Below are positions 1 through 9,168 of a stretch of 45,910 bases of DNA, piece by piece. The DNA comes from Sphingobium indicum BiD32 (GTDB lineage: Bacteria > Pseudomonadota > Alphaproteobacteria > Sphingomonadales > Sphingomonadaceae): positions 1 through 45,910 of the forward strand of contig NZ_CAVK010000014.1 in NCBI RefSeq assembly GCF_000382885.1, read 5' to 3'. Each line of letters starts with the position of its first letter. Position 1 is the stretch's first letter. Below the pieces are notes generated by a model. It searched no databases and was not told the DNA's origin. It was given only the letters and a program-made list of their open reading frames with translations. The translations under genes and the position numbers were made by a program.

Positions 1-389
1 CTTCGGGCCGACTGGGCCAGGTTGCGGATTCGCACCAGCAATTCGCGCGGCTCGAACGGCTTGGTCAGATAATCATCCGCACCCAGTTCCAGCCCCAGCA
101 CCCGGTCGATCGCGCTGCCACGCGCGGTCACCATGATGATCTGCACGTCCGATCCTTCCCCGCGCAATTCGCGACATAGCGACAGGCCGTCGCCATCGGG
201 CAGGTTGAGATCAAGCACGATGAGGTCGACCGGATGATCGCGCAGCATTTGCCGCAATTGACCAAGGTTCGCCGCCGCCAGCAGCCGGTAATTTTCCTGG
301 GCCAGCTGACCAACGATCAATTCCCTGATGTCCGCATCGTCATCGACGACCAGCACGGTGGCGGGACGGGCGGGGGCGGTATCGGGCAT
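1..389 (-). CDS. OmpR-family response regulator, receiver domain (3' part cut off by window edge)
   Basis: Only the N-terminal 129 residues are visible; the gene runs off the left edge. They form one CheY-like receiver domain: acidic pair D16/D17 after the first beta strand, phospho-acceptor D60 in the stretch VLDLNLPDGDG, T88 in MVTAR, and the conserved lysine K110 in DDYLTKPFEPREL. The last motif is typical of OmpR/PhoB-type transcription factors, so a winged-helix DNA-binding domain is expected beyond the edge but is not seen. The ATG at 389 is the only good start. The gene is divergent from the RND efflux operon that begins at 731, and tandem repeats in the gap suggest it controls that operon (inference). 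A partner histidine kinase is not in the window. Confidence 0.9.
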   Translation of the reverse strand, partial: MPDTAPARPATVLVVDDDADIRELIVGQLAQENYRLLAAANLGQLRQMLRDHPVDLIVLDLNLPDGDGLSLCRELRGEGSDVQIIMVTARGSAIDRVLGLELGADDYLTKPFEPRELLVRIRNLAQSAR

Positions 390-730
390 CCCCCTTCCCT
401 AGCGTGTCACGCAGCGAAAGTCTGCCCGGCGGCCATCGATGATACAGGCTGATACAAAGCGATACGATAAGCCGCACAGTGCCACAGATCGAAGCCAAAT
501 TTCGCTATGCTGTCACGGCCAAAATAGCGAAGAGGCTGAGGTCGGCTGGCCCCCTCGCCGACACCATGCGGAGTCCTTGCGATGCCTGTTCGTCCACCGG
601 GACGGACAATCGCCGCCATCGATCCGACCGTCAGCGTACGCCCCCTCCCCCCGTGCGCCCCGGCGGGTCGAACCAGGCGCGAAAGCGCATCGCAAGGCTC
701 CGCCTGGTCAACAAGGAAATTTGCCCGACC
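390..730. other. Divergent intergenic region between response regulator and efflux operon
   Basis: This 341-base gap separates the two divergent genes and must hold both promoters. Open frames that cross it are extensions of the adaptor gene or shadows and show no family resemblance. The only ordered structure I see is the set of three GATAC repeats at 441-470. No convincing -35/-10 pair or hairpin stood out. Confidence 0.5.
441..470. promoter_or_regulatory. Three tandem GATAC repeats at 10-bp spacing, candidate response-regulator site
   Basis: GATAC occurs at 441, 451 and 461, exactly one per ten bases (GATACAGGCT, GATACAAAGC, GATACGATAA). OmpR/PhoB-type regulators typically bind tandem direct repeats in phase with the DNA helix. 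The adjacent gene encodes such a regulator and the downstream genes form an efflux operon, so this is a plausible binding site. The role is inferred from spacing and context only. Confidence 0.5.
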
Positions 731-1858
731 ATGTTTGCGCCTTTGTCTGCACGATCCCTGCCCTTGATGGCGCTTTGCCTGGCCATCGCCGCCTGCGGCG
801 ACAAGCCGCCGCCGCAAAAGGGACCGGTCGAGGTAGGCGTGGTGACGCTGAGCGCGCACAATGTCACGGTGGCAAGCGAATTGCCGGGCCGCACCGTATC
901 GACGATGATGTCGCAGGTCCGGCCGCAGGTGGCCGGCGTTATCCAGAAGCGGCTGTTCACCGAGGGATCGCTGGTGAGTGCAGGCCAGCCCCTCTATGAG
1001 ATCGACCAGCGACTGTACCGTGCGTCCCGCGACGAAGCGATGGCCGCGCTGGCGAGCGCGCAGGCGACCGCTGCGGCGGCGCAGGCGAAGGCGCGGCGCT
1101 ACGCTACCCTGTCGGACAATGAAGCGGTGAGCGCGCAGGATCGCGACGATGTGACCGCGACCGCGCGGCAGGCCGCCGCCGCTGTCCAGCAGGCGCGCGC
1201 CAGCCTGGCCACCAGCAACGTCAATCTGCAATTCACGTTGGTCCGCGCGCCGATCAGCGGCCGGATTGGCCGCACCCTGTTCACGCAAGGGGCGCTGGTT
1301 ACCGCCAGCCAGGCCGATCCGCTGACGACCATCCAGCAACTCGACCCCATCTATGTCGACATCACCCAGTCGAGCGCGCAGCTGTTGCAACTGCGCCGAT
1401 CACTGGCGGCGGGCAGGACGCTGCCGGCCAGCGCGACGATCCGTCTGAAACTGGACGATGGCAGCGACTATCCGCAGGAAGGCCAAATCGAATTTGCCGA
1501 GCCGATCGTGGACGTCAACAGCGGCACGGTGACACTGCGCGCGCGCTTCCCCAATCCAGACGGGCTGCTGCTGCCCGGCATGTTCGTGCGCGTGGTCGCG
1601 CCGCAATCGGTGGTGCCGGGTGCGATTCTGGCCCCGCAGCAGGGCATCAGTCGCGATCCCAAGGGCAATGCCACCGCCCTGGTCGTGACCAGGGACAATA
1701 AGGTCGAACGGCGCACCGTTACCGCAGATCAGGCGATTGGCGACGCATGGCTGATTACCGCCGGGTTGAAAGCGGGCGACCGCCTGATCGTCGAGGGCAC
1801 AGACAAGGTGAAGCCGGACGACAAGGTGAAGCCCGTCACCATTGCGACGAAGAAGTAG
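731..1858 (+). CDS. RND efflux periplasmic adaptor lipoprotein (MexA/AcrA family)
   Basis: Membrane-fusion subunit of a tripartite RND multidrug pump; it links the inner-membrane pump to the outer-membrane channel. I chose the ATG at 731 (375 aa) because it begins a lipoprotein signal with lipobox IAAC (Cys22), and AAGGAA lies shortly upstream. The frame is open back to 479 but that part has no family features. The order is typical: first half of the lipoyl/barrel-sandwich domain (about 45-100, including VRPQVAGVIQKRLFTEGSLV), an alanine-rich alpha-helical hairpin (about 100-155), the second lipoyl half (RAPISGRIGRTLFTQGALV), then beta-barrel and membrane-proximal domains. It is the first gene of the operon; the pump gene starts 10 bases after its stop. 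Confidence 0.93.
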   Translation: MFAPLSARSLPLMALCLAIAACGDKPPPQKGPVEVGVVTLSAHNVTVASELPGRTVSTMMSQVRPQVAGVIQKRLFTEGSLVSAGQPLYEIDQRLYRASRDEAMAALASAQATAAAAQAKARRYATLSDNEAVSAQDRDDVTATARQAAAAVQQARASLATSNVNLQFTLVRAPISGRIGRTLFTQGALVTASQADPLTTIQQLDPIYVDITQSSAQLLQLRRSLAAGRTLPASATIRLKLDDGSDYPQEGQIEFAEPIVDVNSGTVTLRARFPNPDGLLLPGMFVRVVAPQSVVPGAILAPQQGISRDPKGNATALVVTRDNKVERRTVTADQAIGDAWLITAGLKAGDRLIVEGTDKVKPDDKVKPVTIATKK

Positions 1859-1868
1859 GAACAGGGTC

Positions 1869-4800
1869 TTGCTCAGTCGCTTTTTCATCGAACGGCCGAT
1901 TTTCGCCTGGGTCATCGCCATCGGTGTGATGATCGCGGGCGCGGGGTCCATGCTGTCGCTGCCGATCGCCCAATATCCCGACATCGCCCCGCCATCGGTC
2001 GGCATCAACGCGACCTATCCGGGGGCATCGGCGGAAACCGTCGAAACCAGCGTAACGCAGGTCATCGAGCAGCAGCTGACCGGCGTTGACGGGCTGATGT
2101 ATTTCTCGTCATCATCCTCGGCGACGGGACGATCTTCGATCACCGTGACGTTCGAGAAGGGAACCGATCCCGACACCGCGCAGGTGCAGGTTCAGAACAA
2201 GGTGCAGCAGGCATTGAGCCGTCTGCCCAACGCGGTGCAGCAGCAGGGGCTGACCGTCACCAAGTCGCAGACCGACTTCCTGATGCTGGTGGGCATTTTT
2301 GACGAGACCAACCGCGCGTCGCAGTCGGATATTTCCGACTATCTGGTCAATAATTTCCAGGATTCGATCGCGCGGATCAGCGGTATCGGCTCCTCCCAGA
2401 TTTTCGGGTCGCAATATGCGATGCGGATCTGGCTCGACCCCTATAAGCTGGCCGCCGTCAAGCTGATGCCTTCCGACGTGCAAAGCGCGATCGCGGCGCA
2501 GAATGTCGAAGTGTCCGCCGGGCAGATCGGTGCCGATCCTGCGCCTGCGGGGCAACAACTCAACGCCACGGTCACGGCGCGGGCGCGGCTCCAGACGCCG
2601 GAGCAGTTCCGCAATATCATCGTCAAGACGCAGACCGACGGGTCGATCGTCCATTTGTCCGACGTGGCACGGGTGGAACTGGGCAATGAAAGCTATACCA
2701 CCGCCGCCCGGCTGAACGGCCATCCCGCGTCCGGCATGGCGTTGCAGCTGGCACCGGGTGCGGACGCGCTCAAGACCGCCGAACTGGTCAAGACGCGGGT
2801 GGCGGAGCTTTCGACCAACCTGCCCGACGGCTACAGAATCGTATTTCCGCGCGACACAACGCCCTTCATCCAGTTGTCGGTGAACGAGGTGATCAAGACG
2901 CTGATCGAGGCGGTGTTGCTGGTCATTGTCGTGATGTTCCTGTTCCTGCAAAGCTGGCGCGCGACGCTGATCCCCGCGATCGCGGTGCCGGTGGTGCTGC
3001 TCGGTACGTTCGGCGTGCTGGCGCTGTTTGGCTATTCCATAAACACGCTGACCTTGTTCGGCATGGTGCTGTCGATCGGCCTGCTGGTCGATGACGCCAT
3101 CGTGGTGGTCGAGAATGTCGAGCGCATCATGGAGGAGGAAGGGCTTTCGGCGCGCGAGGCGACCATCAAGTCGATGGAGGAGATTGGCAGCGCGCTGGTG
3201 GGCATCGCGCTGGTCCTGTCCGCCGTGCTGTTGCCCATGGCCTTTTTCGGAGGATCGACCGGGGTGATCTACCGGCAATTTTCGATCACCATCGTGTCAT
3301 CGATGCTGCTGTCGGTGCTGGTCGCGCTGATCCTCTCCCCCGCTCTGTGCGCCACGATCCTGAAACCCATCGCGGAGGAGCGCCGGACTCAGGGCTGGTC
3401 GGGCAAGTTCAACCGCTGGTTTGAGCGGCTGACCAATGGCTATGTCCGCCGCACCACGCAGATGCTGGGCAAGCGCACCCTATTCTGGGGTGGCTATGGC
3501 GTCATCCTCGCCATTCTGATTCTGTTGTTCGTGCGGCTGCCTACCAGCTTTCTGCCGGTCGAGGATCAGGGGCAGGTGATGGTGCAGATGACCCTGCCCG
3601 CCGGTGCCAAGTCCAGCCGCACCGCCCATGCGGTCGAACAGATGCAAAATTATTTCCTGAGTGACGAGAAGGACAATATCTCCTTCGCTTTCGTGATGAC
3701 CGGTTTCAGTTTTGCCGGGCAAGGCGAAAATACCGCGCAGGGCTTCATCAACCTGGCACCCTGGGGCGATCGACCGGGGGCGGTGAACAGTGCCAACGCG
3801 ATTGTCGGGCGCGCCAACAAGCAACTGGCCGCCATTCGGGACGCGCGGGTGCTGGCGATGACGCCACCCGCCATTCGCGGGCTTGGCCAGTCCAACGGCT
3901 TTACCTTTGAGCTGCTCAACACCGGCGGGCTGTCGCGCGCGCGCTTTCTGGAACTGCGCAACCAGTTGCTCGCCGCCGCGCAGAAAGACCCGCTGCTGGC
4001 CGGGGTGCGCGCCGCGACGCTGGAGGATACGCCCCAGCTCAAGGTCGATGTCGATTCCGAAAAGCTCGCCGTGCTGGGGCTGACCCAGAGCGATGTCGAC
4101 AATGTGCTGACGTCCGCCTGGGGTAGCCGCTACGTCAATGACTTTGTCGATCGCGGGCGGGTGAAGCGTGTCTATATGCAGGCCGATGCGCCCTATCGCG
4201 CGCTGCCGACCGATCTCGACAAATGGATGGTGCGATCCGGCAGCACGGGGGAGATGGTCCCCTTCTCCGCCTTTGCCACCAGCCACTGGACGATGGGCCC
4301 GACCACGGTGGCGCGCTTCAACGGCCAGTCCGCCTATGAAATTCAGGGTCAGGCCGGCCCCGGCGCGAGTTCGGGCGAGGCGATGGACCGGATCGTCGCG
4401 CTGCAAAAGCAGCTGCCGACCGGCACTAGCTATGCCTGGAGCGGCCTGTCCTATCAGGAGCAATTGTCGGGCGGGCAGGCGCCGTTGCTCTATGCGCTGT
4501 CGGTGCTGATCGTGTTCCTGTGCCTGGCAGCGCTCTATGAGAGCTGGTCGATCCCGTTCGCGGTGCTGCTGGTGATCCCGCTGGGTCTGGTCGGTGCCGT
4601 CGTTGCCGTGTGGGCGCGGGGGCTGGAGAATAATATCTATTTCCAGGTCGGGTTGCTCACCACCATGGGTCTGGCGGCGAAGAATGCGATCCTGATCGTC
4701 GAATTTGCCGAACTGGCGCACCGGCAGGGCAAGGATGCGCTTTCGTCTGCGCTGGAGGCGGCGCGATTGCGGTTCCGGCCGATCCTGATGACCAGCCTGG

Positions 4801-5030
4801 CCTTTATCGCGGGCGTCATCCCGCTTGCCATCGCCACGGGCGCGGGCGCGCAGAGCCGCATCGCCATCGGCACGGCAGTGGTGGGCGGCATGGTGACGGC
4901 GACGGTGCTGGCGATTTTCTACGTGCCGCTCTTCTTCGTCACCATCGCCCGGCTGTTCGGCAATGATCGGCCCGTGCGGCCAGACCCTGGGCCGGAACCG
5001 ACGCCGCCCGGCGCAGGCGTGCCCGCATGA
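1869..5030 (+). CDS. RND multidrug efflux pump, inner-membrane subunit (AcrB/MexB, HAE1 family)
   Basis: Proton-driven pump of the hydrophobe/amphiphile efflux-1 family, 1053 aa, the usual length. I chose the TTG at 1869 because the protein then begins MLSRFFIERPIFAWV, the near-invariant N-terminus of the family, with AGGAACAGGG just upstream; the frame is open to 1842. The proton-relay pair D408-D409 lies in the fourth membrane helix (GLLVDDAIVVVENVER), matching AcrB D407/D408. The relay lysine is in GLAAKNAILIVEFA. Two large periplasmic loops separate the first from the second helix and the seventh from the eighth. It overlaps the channel gene by four bases (ATGA), so translation is probably coupled. 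Substrates cannot be read from sequence. Confidence 0.95.
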   Translation: MLSRFFIERPIFAWVIAIGVMIAGAGSMLSLPIAQYPDIAPPSVGINATYPGASAETVETSVTQVIEQQLTGVDGLMYFSSSSSATGRSSITVTFEKGTDPDTAQVQVQNKVQQALSRLPNAVQQQGLTVTKSQTDFLMLVGIFDETNRASQSDISDYLVNNFQDSIARISGIGSSQIFGSQYAMRIWLDPYKLAAVKLMPSDVQSAIAAQNVEVSAGQIGADPAPAGQQLNATVTARARLQTPEQFRNIIVKTQTDGSIVHLSDVARVELGNESYTTAARLNGHPASGMALQLAPGADALKTAELVKTRVAELSTNLPDGYRIVFPRDTTPFIQLSVNEVIKTLIEAVLLVIVVMFLFLQSWRATLIPAIAVPVVLLGTFGVLALFGYSINTLTLFGMVLSIGLLVDDAIVVVENVERIMEEEGLSAREATIKSMEEIGSALVGIALVLSAVLLPMAFFGGSTGVIYRQFSITIVSSMLLSVLVALILSPALCATILKPIAEERRTQGWSGKFNRWFERLTNGYVRRTTQMLGKRTLFWGGYGVILAILILLFVRLPTSFLPVEDQGQVMVQMTLPAGAKSSRTAHAVEQMQNYFLSDEKDNISFAFVMTGFSFAGQGENTAQGFINLAPWGDRPGAVNSANAIVGRANKQLAAIRDARVLAMTPPAIRGLGQSNGFTFELLNTGGLSRARFLELRNQLLAAAQKDPLLAGVRAATLEDTPQLKVDVDSEKLAVLGLTQSDVDNVLTSAWGSRYVNDFVDRGRVKRVYMQADAPYRALPTDLDKWMVRSGSTGEMVPFSAFATSHWTMGPTTVARFNGQSAYEIQGQAGPGASSGEAMDRIVALQKQLPTGTSYAWSGLSYQEQLSGGQAPLLYALSVLIVFLCLAALYESWSIPFAVLLVIPLGLVGAVVAVWARGLENNIYFQVGLLTTMGLAAKNAILIVEFAELAHRQGKDALSSALEAARLRFRPILMTSLAFIAGVIPLAIATGAGAQSRIAIGTAVVGGMVTATVLAIFYVPLFFVTIARLFGNDRPVRPDPGPEPTPPGAGVPA

Positions 5031-6382
5031 CCCGCGCCGTCCTTCCTCTGGCCGCTGCGTTGCTGCTGGCGGGATGTAATATGGCCCCGGCCTATGTCCG
5101 CCCTGCCCCGCCCGTGCCTGCGGCGCTGCCGACGGGCGAGGCTTATACCCCGACGCAGCTTGGCGTGCAGGCGGGTCTGGCGTGGGGGCAGCTGGTGAGC
5201 GATCCGTCGCTGCGCACGGTGATCGAGCGGGCGTTGGCGAATAATCGCGACCTGCGCGCGGCGCTGGCCAATATAATGTCGGCGCGCGCCCAATATCGGG
5301 TGCAGCGGGCGGCGCAGTTGCCGACCCTGACCGGCGATGCTGGCGCGAATGTGACGCGGCAGAATGACAGCTATAGTGCGGATATCGGCATCAGCGCGTT
5401 CGAGATCGACCTGTTTGGGCGGGTGCGCAATCTCAGCCAATCAGCGCTGGAATCCTATCTGGCGACGCAGGAGGGCGCGCGCGCGACGCGCATCGCCCTG
5501 ATCGCCGAGACGGCGACCGCCTATGCGACGCTGGCGGCAGACCAGGAGGTGCTGGCGGTGTCGCGTCAGACGCTGGACAGTGCACAGCGCAGCCTCACCC
5601 TGACCCAGTCGCTCAATGAGGCGGGGCTGAGCGGCAAGCTGGACGTCTATCAGGCGCAAACCATAGTGGAGCAGGCCGCGTCCGACGTCGCCGCCAATGT
5701 GACGCAGGTGGCGCAGGATCGCAATGCACTGGACCTGCTGGCCGGCGCCCCGGTCGAGGAGGCGCTGCTCCCCGCCTCGCTCGACGCTCTGATCACGGGC
5801 GTCGCCAGAGTACCCGCCGGTCTGTCGTCGGACATGCTGCTCCAGCGTTCCGACGTGTTGCAGGCGGAACATCAGCTCAAGGCCGCCAATGCCGATATTG
5901 GCGCGGCGCGCGCGGCGATGTTTCCCAGGATCAGCCTGACATCGGCCATTGGCGTCGCAAGTTCTGCCCTGTCCTCGCTGTTCACCGGCGACGCCTTCGG
6001 CTGGTCGGTCAGCCCGTCCGCCAGCCTGCCGATCTTCGGTGGCCCGGCGCGCGGCAATCTGGACTATAGCAAGGCGCAGCGCGATCTGGCGGTGGCGCAA
6101 TATGAGAAGGCGATCCAGACGGCATTTCGCGAGGTCGCCGACGCGCTGGCGCGGGATGGCACGATCGATGCGCAACAGGCGGCGCAACGTCGCCTGGTCA
6201 ACGCCAGCGCGCGTGCCTACGACCTTTCGGAACAGCGCTACCGATCGGGGATCGACACGTTCCTGAATATGCTGGTCAATCAGCGGTCGCTCTACGCGGC
6301 GCGACGCACGGCGATTGCGACCGATCTTGCGCTCGTGCGCAACCGGTTGCTGCTCTACCGCGCTATTGCGGCCGACCAGTAG
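5027..6382 (+). CDS. Outer-membrane efflux channel lipoprotein (NodT/OprM family)
   Basis: Third part of the tripartite pump, a TolC-like channel of 451 aa. The N-terminus is a lipoprotein signal with lipobox LAGC (Cys16). It is followed by the usual proline-rich linker and two outer-membrane-efflux repeats, each with long helices (for example ALANNRDLRAALANIMSARAQYRVQRAA and, later, QYEKAIQTAFREVADALA). Typical NodT motifs such as FEIDLFGRVRN are present. The ATG overlaps the TGA of the pump gene. The operon seems to end here, but I see no clear terminator in the 106 bases before the next gene. Confidence 0.93.
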   Translation: MTRAVLPLAAALLLAGCNMAPAYVRPAPPVPAALPTGEAYTPTQLGVQAGLAWGQLVSDPSLRTVIERALANNRDLRAALANIMSARAQYRVQRAAQLPTLTGDAGANVTRQNDSYSADIGISAFEIDLFGRVRNLSQSALESYLATQEGARATRIALIAETATAYATLAADQEVLAVSRQTLDSAQRSLTLTQSLNEAGLSGKLDVYQAQTIVEQAASDVAANVTQVAQDRNALDLLAGAPVEEALLPASLDALITGVARVPAGLSSDMLLQRSDVLQAEHQLKAANADIGAARAAMFPRISLTSAIGVASSALSSLFTGDAFGWSVSPSASLPIFGGPARGNLDYSKAQRDLAVAQYEKAIQTAFREVADALARDGTIDAQQAAQRRLVNASARAYDLSEQRYRSGIDTFLNMLVNQRSLYAARRTAIATDLALVRNRLLLYRAIAADQ

Positions 6383-6488
6383 GATCTCAAGGTGAGGCAG
6401 GCATTTGCCGGGGAACAACAGACCATTGGTCCCCAACGATGCACATTGGTATGACAGGCGCGACACTCACGCCAAAGGATCAAAGGCC

Positions 6489-7631
6489 ATGCGCGTCAAA
6501 CAGGCATTTCTGGGTTGCATCGCAGTTCTGGCTGCAACGCTGGCTGCGTCCGGCATCGCCAGAGCGGACACTACCAAAGCCGTCATTGCCAAAGCCGTTA
6601 CTGACTGTCCCTTGCGCGACGCGCCTTTTTCGGTCGGGTCGCCGCTGATCGACATATTGCTCAGCCCGGCGGCGCGGGCGGTGCTGGACAAGGCGGCTCC
6701 CGGCCGCCTCGACAAGCTGCCGCCATTTTTCGCCAGCACGACGCCACCAACCTTCGCCGCCATTCTATCGCTACGTGAAGCAGTCGACATTCTCCAGATC
6801 AAGCCGGACATGATCGCCACGATCGATGCCGAACTCAAGGCGTTGCCCGTAACCGCCGCCGACAAGGTGGCGCGCTGCGCCCGCTACGATAATGACGTGC
6901 CCATATTCACGCTGCCCGCTGGCCGTCTCCGTCTGCTGCTGTTCGAGAAGATCAACGGCTTCCGCTATGGCGCCTCGGTCAATGCCGCGCGGGAGGCTTT
7001 GCAGGCAATGGCCAATCGCAAGGGCTGGTCGATGCTTGTCACCGACAAGGCTGGCGCGTTCAATCGCGCCACGCTGAGCAAGTTCGATGCGGTGATCTGG
7101 AACAATGTCAGCGGTGACGTGCTGACGCTTTCGCAGCGCCGCGCGTTTCAGGACTATCTGGCGCGCGGCGGCGGCCTGGTGGGGATGCACGGCACGGCGG
7201 GCGACCCGGTCTATTTCTGGGACTGGTATGCCGACACGCTGATCGGTGCGCGGTTCAAGGGACATCCGCAGACGCCGCAGTTTCAGGAAGCCCGCATCGC
7301 CGTCAACAAGGCGCATCCTCTGGCCAGCGCCCTGCCCGCCGAATGGCGGATGACCGACGAATGGTATTCGTTCAGCACCAACCCGCGCGCAGCCGGTGCC
7401 GATGTCCTGCTGACGCTGGATGAAAGCAGCTATCAGCCGGTAGGGATGATGGATCAGGACCTGCGCATGGGTGACCATCCGCTGGCATGGACCAATTGCA
7501 TCGGCAAGGGACGGATATTCTATTCCGCCATCGGCCACATGCCCGAAACCTACAGCCAGCCGGAGCATGTCGCTTTGCTGGAAACAGCGATCGACTGGGC
7601 CGCGAACCGTCGAGCCGTTTGCAAGCCTTAG
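6489..7631 (+). CDS. Secreted ThuA-like domain protein
   Basis: 380 aa with a Sec signal peptide (MRVKQAFLGCIAVLAATL, cleavage after about ASGIARA). I chose the ATG at 6489, with AAAGG just before it, over an upstream in-frame start at 6405. Residues from about 135 to the end match the ThuA/trehalose-utilisation fold, a glutamine-amidotransferase-like domain: LLLFEKINGFRYGA, then DAVIWNNVSGDVL, GGGLVGMHGTAG and GRIFYSAIGHMPETY. Such proteins are often found with sugar-catabolic genes, but the reaction is not settled. Residues about 28-120 form a separate small helical region (PLIDILLSPAARAVLDKAAPG) that I do not recognise with confidence. It lies between the efflux operon and a convergent MaoC-like gene, with no clear partner. 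Confidence 0.8.
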   Translation: MRVKQAFLGCIAVLAATLAASGIARADTTKAVIAKAVTDCPLRDAPFSVGSPLIDILLSPAARAVLDKAAPGRLDKLPPFFASTTPPTFAAILSLREAVDILQIKPDMIATIDAELKALPVTAADKVARCARYDNDVPIFTLPAGRLRLLLFEKINGFRYGASVNAAREALQAMANRKGWSMLVTDKAGAFNRATLSKFDAVIWNNVSGDVLTLSQRRAFQDYLARGGGLVGMHGTAGDPVYFWDWYADTLIGARFKGHPQTPQFQEARIAVNKAHPLASALPAEWRMTDEWYSFSTNPRAAGADVLLTLDESSYQPVGMMDQDLRMGDHPLAWTNCIGKGRIFYSAIGHMPETYSQPEHVALLETAIDWAANRRAVCKP

Positions 7632-7647
7632 GGCAGAAGCGATCACT

Positions 7648-7680
7648 GGACGGGCTTGCGACACCATCGCAAGCCCGTCC
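7648..7680. terminator. Bidirectional terminator hairpin
   Basis: A perfect 14-bp inverted repeat (GGACGGGCTTGCGA, 5-base loop, then its complement) lies between the convergent ThuA-like and MaoC-like genes. A T run follows on the plus strand (within 7690-7695). It can serve both genes. Confidence 0.75.
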
Positions 7681-7687
7681 ATCCCGG

Positions 7688-8863
7688 TCATTTTTTGGGG
7701 AGCATTACTTCCGCCTTGGCCGTTGCCAGCACGGTGCCGACCTGATTGGCCATTCGCACGTCCACCTGCACCACGTCGCGGCCTTCATCATCGACGAATT
7801 TGTCGACGATGGTGCCGGTCATGATCGTGATGTCGCCGGTGAAGGCGGGACCGCGATAGGAGGCGACCGAATGGGTCACCATGCCCCATTCGCCGGCCCA
7901 GCCCGACAGATAATCGACCACCCACGCCCCCATCGACGCGCCATAGCCATAGGCGCGCGGCATCCCGATGAAGCGCGCCCAGCGCGGGAAGAGATGCCCG
8001 CGCGACGGGCCGAAATAGGCGCCATCCGTCAGCTCAGGATTGATCCGCTCCATCACCGGATCATTTTCATGGCCCGCCATTTCATCGACAAAGCCAAGCG
8101 CGGCCAGGTCAAGGTCCGTCCGCCGATGTGTGCCGCCCCAAATGGTGAACAGATAGGCGCGCCATTCTGTGGTGAAGCTGGCAATGCTGTGCGGGCCGAA
8201 CACCCGTTCGGGCAGGGCATCGCCCACCGCCACATCATCCAGATAGCGTTTGCCATGACCCAGATCGTGCAGCATCTGGACCCAGCGGAACTTGCGCTCC
8301 TGAATCCCGGCCAGTTCCTGATCGGTCCAGACCGGATCTTCGGTATTTTCGACAACCTCGGCGGATGTCTTTTCCCGGCCCGCTTCCGCCGAATAGCGGA
8401 TCGCGGTCGATCGCTGCTTCGCCAGCAGATCGCCATTTTGATTGTAGTAATTATTGTCGCCGCGCTGGAAGCAGGTGGGACCGGCGAATTTGGTGTCCTT
8501 GACGACATAGTCGAACGGCACCCGCTCATTATGAACCATGTCGCCGCCCTGGATGCGCGGGCCATAGAACCACCATTCGTCACCGCCGAACAGCAAGTGC
8601 GAATTGGGGATGCTGCCGACACAGGCTGGTCCGGCACCATGGCCATCGTCCATCGTCACGGCAAAGCTCTGCGGCGCGACCAGTTTGCCCCAGCGGCTTT
8701 CCTCGGCATAGCCGGCGTCATAATGGAGCAGGTTGGGATAGTGCATCGCCTGCACCCAGCGGCGAATGTCGTTATTGTGGATCGGTTCGCGCATCCGGGC
8801 GGGCTGCATCGGCTTGCCGAGATATTGGTCGATGTCCGAACAGTCGAAGATGGTCTCGCTCAC
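7688..8863 (-). CDS. Two-domain MaoC-like (hotdog) dehydratase
   Basis: 391 aa, no signal peptide, so cytoplasmic. The N-terminal half resembles the FAS1-like dehydratase domain of MaoC-type proteins: ADP-linked features such as PQSFAVTMDDG, then PNSHLLFGGDEWWFYGPRIQGGDMV. The C-terminal half is a second hotdog unit: GYGASMGAWVVDYLSGWAGEWG, then the typical YRGPAFTGDITIMTGTIVDKF ending of MaoC dehydratases. Family members hydrate or dehydrate acyl-CoA thioesters. Substrate and pathway are unknown here, since no acyl-CoA genes are adjacent. The gene is transcribed away from GH2, with 305 bases between them on the same strand. Confidence 0.8.
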   Translation of the reverse strand: MSETIFDCSDIDQYLGKPMQPARMREPIHNNDIRRWVQAMHYPNLLHYDAGYAEESRWGKLVAPQSFAVTMDDGHGAGPACVGSIPNSHLLFGGDEWWFYGPRIQGGDMVHNERVPFDYVVKDTKFAGPTCFQRGDNNYYNQNGDLLAKQRSTAIRYSAEAGREKTSAEVVENTEDPVWTDQELAGIQERKFRWVQMLHDLGHGKRYLDDVAVGDALPERVFGPHSIASFTTEWRAYLFTIWGGTHRRTDLDLAALGFVDEMAGHENDPVMERINPELTDGAYFGPSRGHLFPRWARFIGMPRAYGYGASMGAWVVDYLSGWAGEWGMVTHSVASYRGPAFTGDITIMTGTIVDKFVDDEGRDVVQVDVRMANQVGTVLATAKAEVMLPKK

Positions 8864-9168
8864 AGGTCAGATGCCTCTCTTGCGCAATCATGGCGTTGGC
8901 CCGCACCCTCGGTTCAGCGGGGCGCATGGCATGGGCGGCCATAACAGGCGGACAAGGCACATCTGCCAAGACCGGGTCATCGGTCCGGGCGCGGACCTGC
9001 CGTTCGACCCCGCGATTTTTTGGCGGATTTGCGGGCGTTTTCCGACTTTATCGTCGTGCCGATCTTTGCCATGCCGTCCAAACGAGACGCCAGGCCCGAC
9101 GATGGGCGCAATGCAGGCTGACTTTGCCGCCAGTGCGACGAATCAGGCGATGCCCGACGCCTACGCTG
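8864..9168. other. Intergenic region upstream of the MaoC-like gene
   Basis: This 305-base gap between the end of the GH2 gene and the start of the MaoC-like gene (both minus strand) presumably carries the MaoC promoter. I found no open frame with coding character, no strong hairpin and no repeat in it. Confidence 0.4.

Noticed and set aside
407..1390. Long minus-strand frame opposite the efflux adaptor
   Set aside because: Arginine- and alanine-rich shadow of the adaptor gene in GC-rich DNA, with no family motif.
7487..8944. 485-codon plus-strand frame over the MaoC-like gene
   Set aside because: Composition is that of an antisense shadow (His/Arg/Ile-rich); the minus-strand gene has clear domain motifs.
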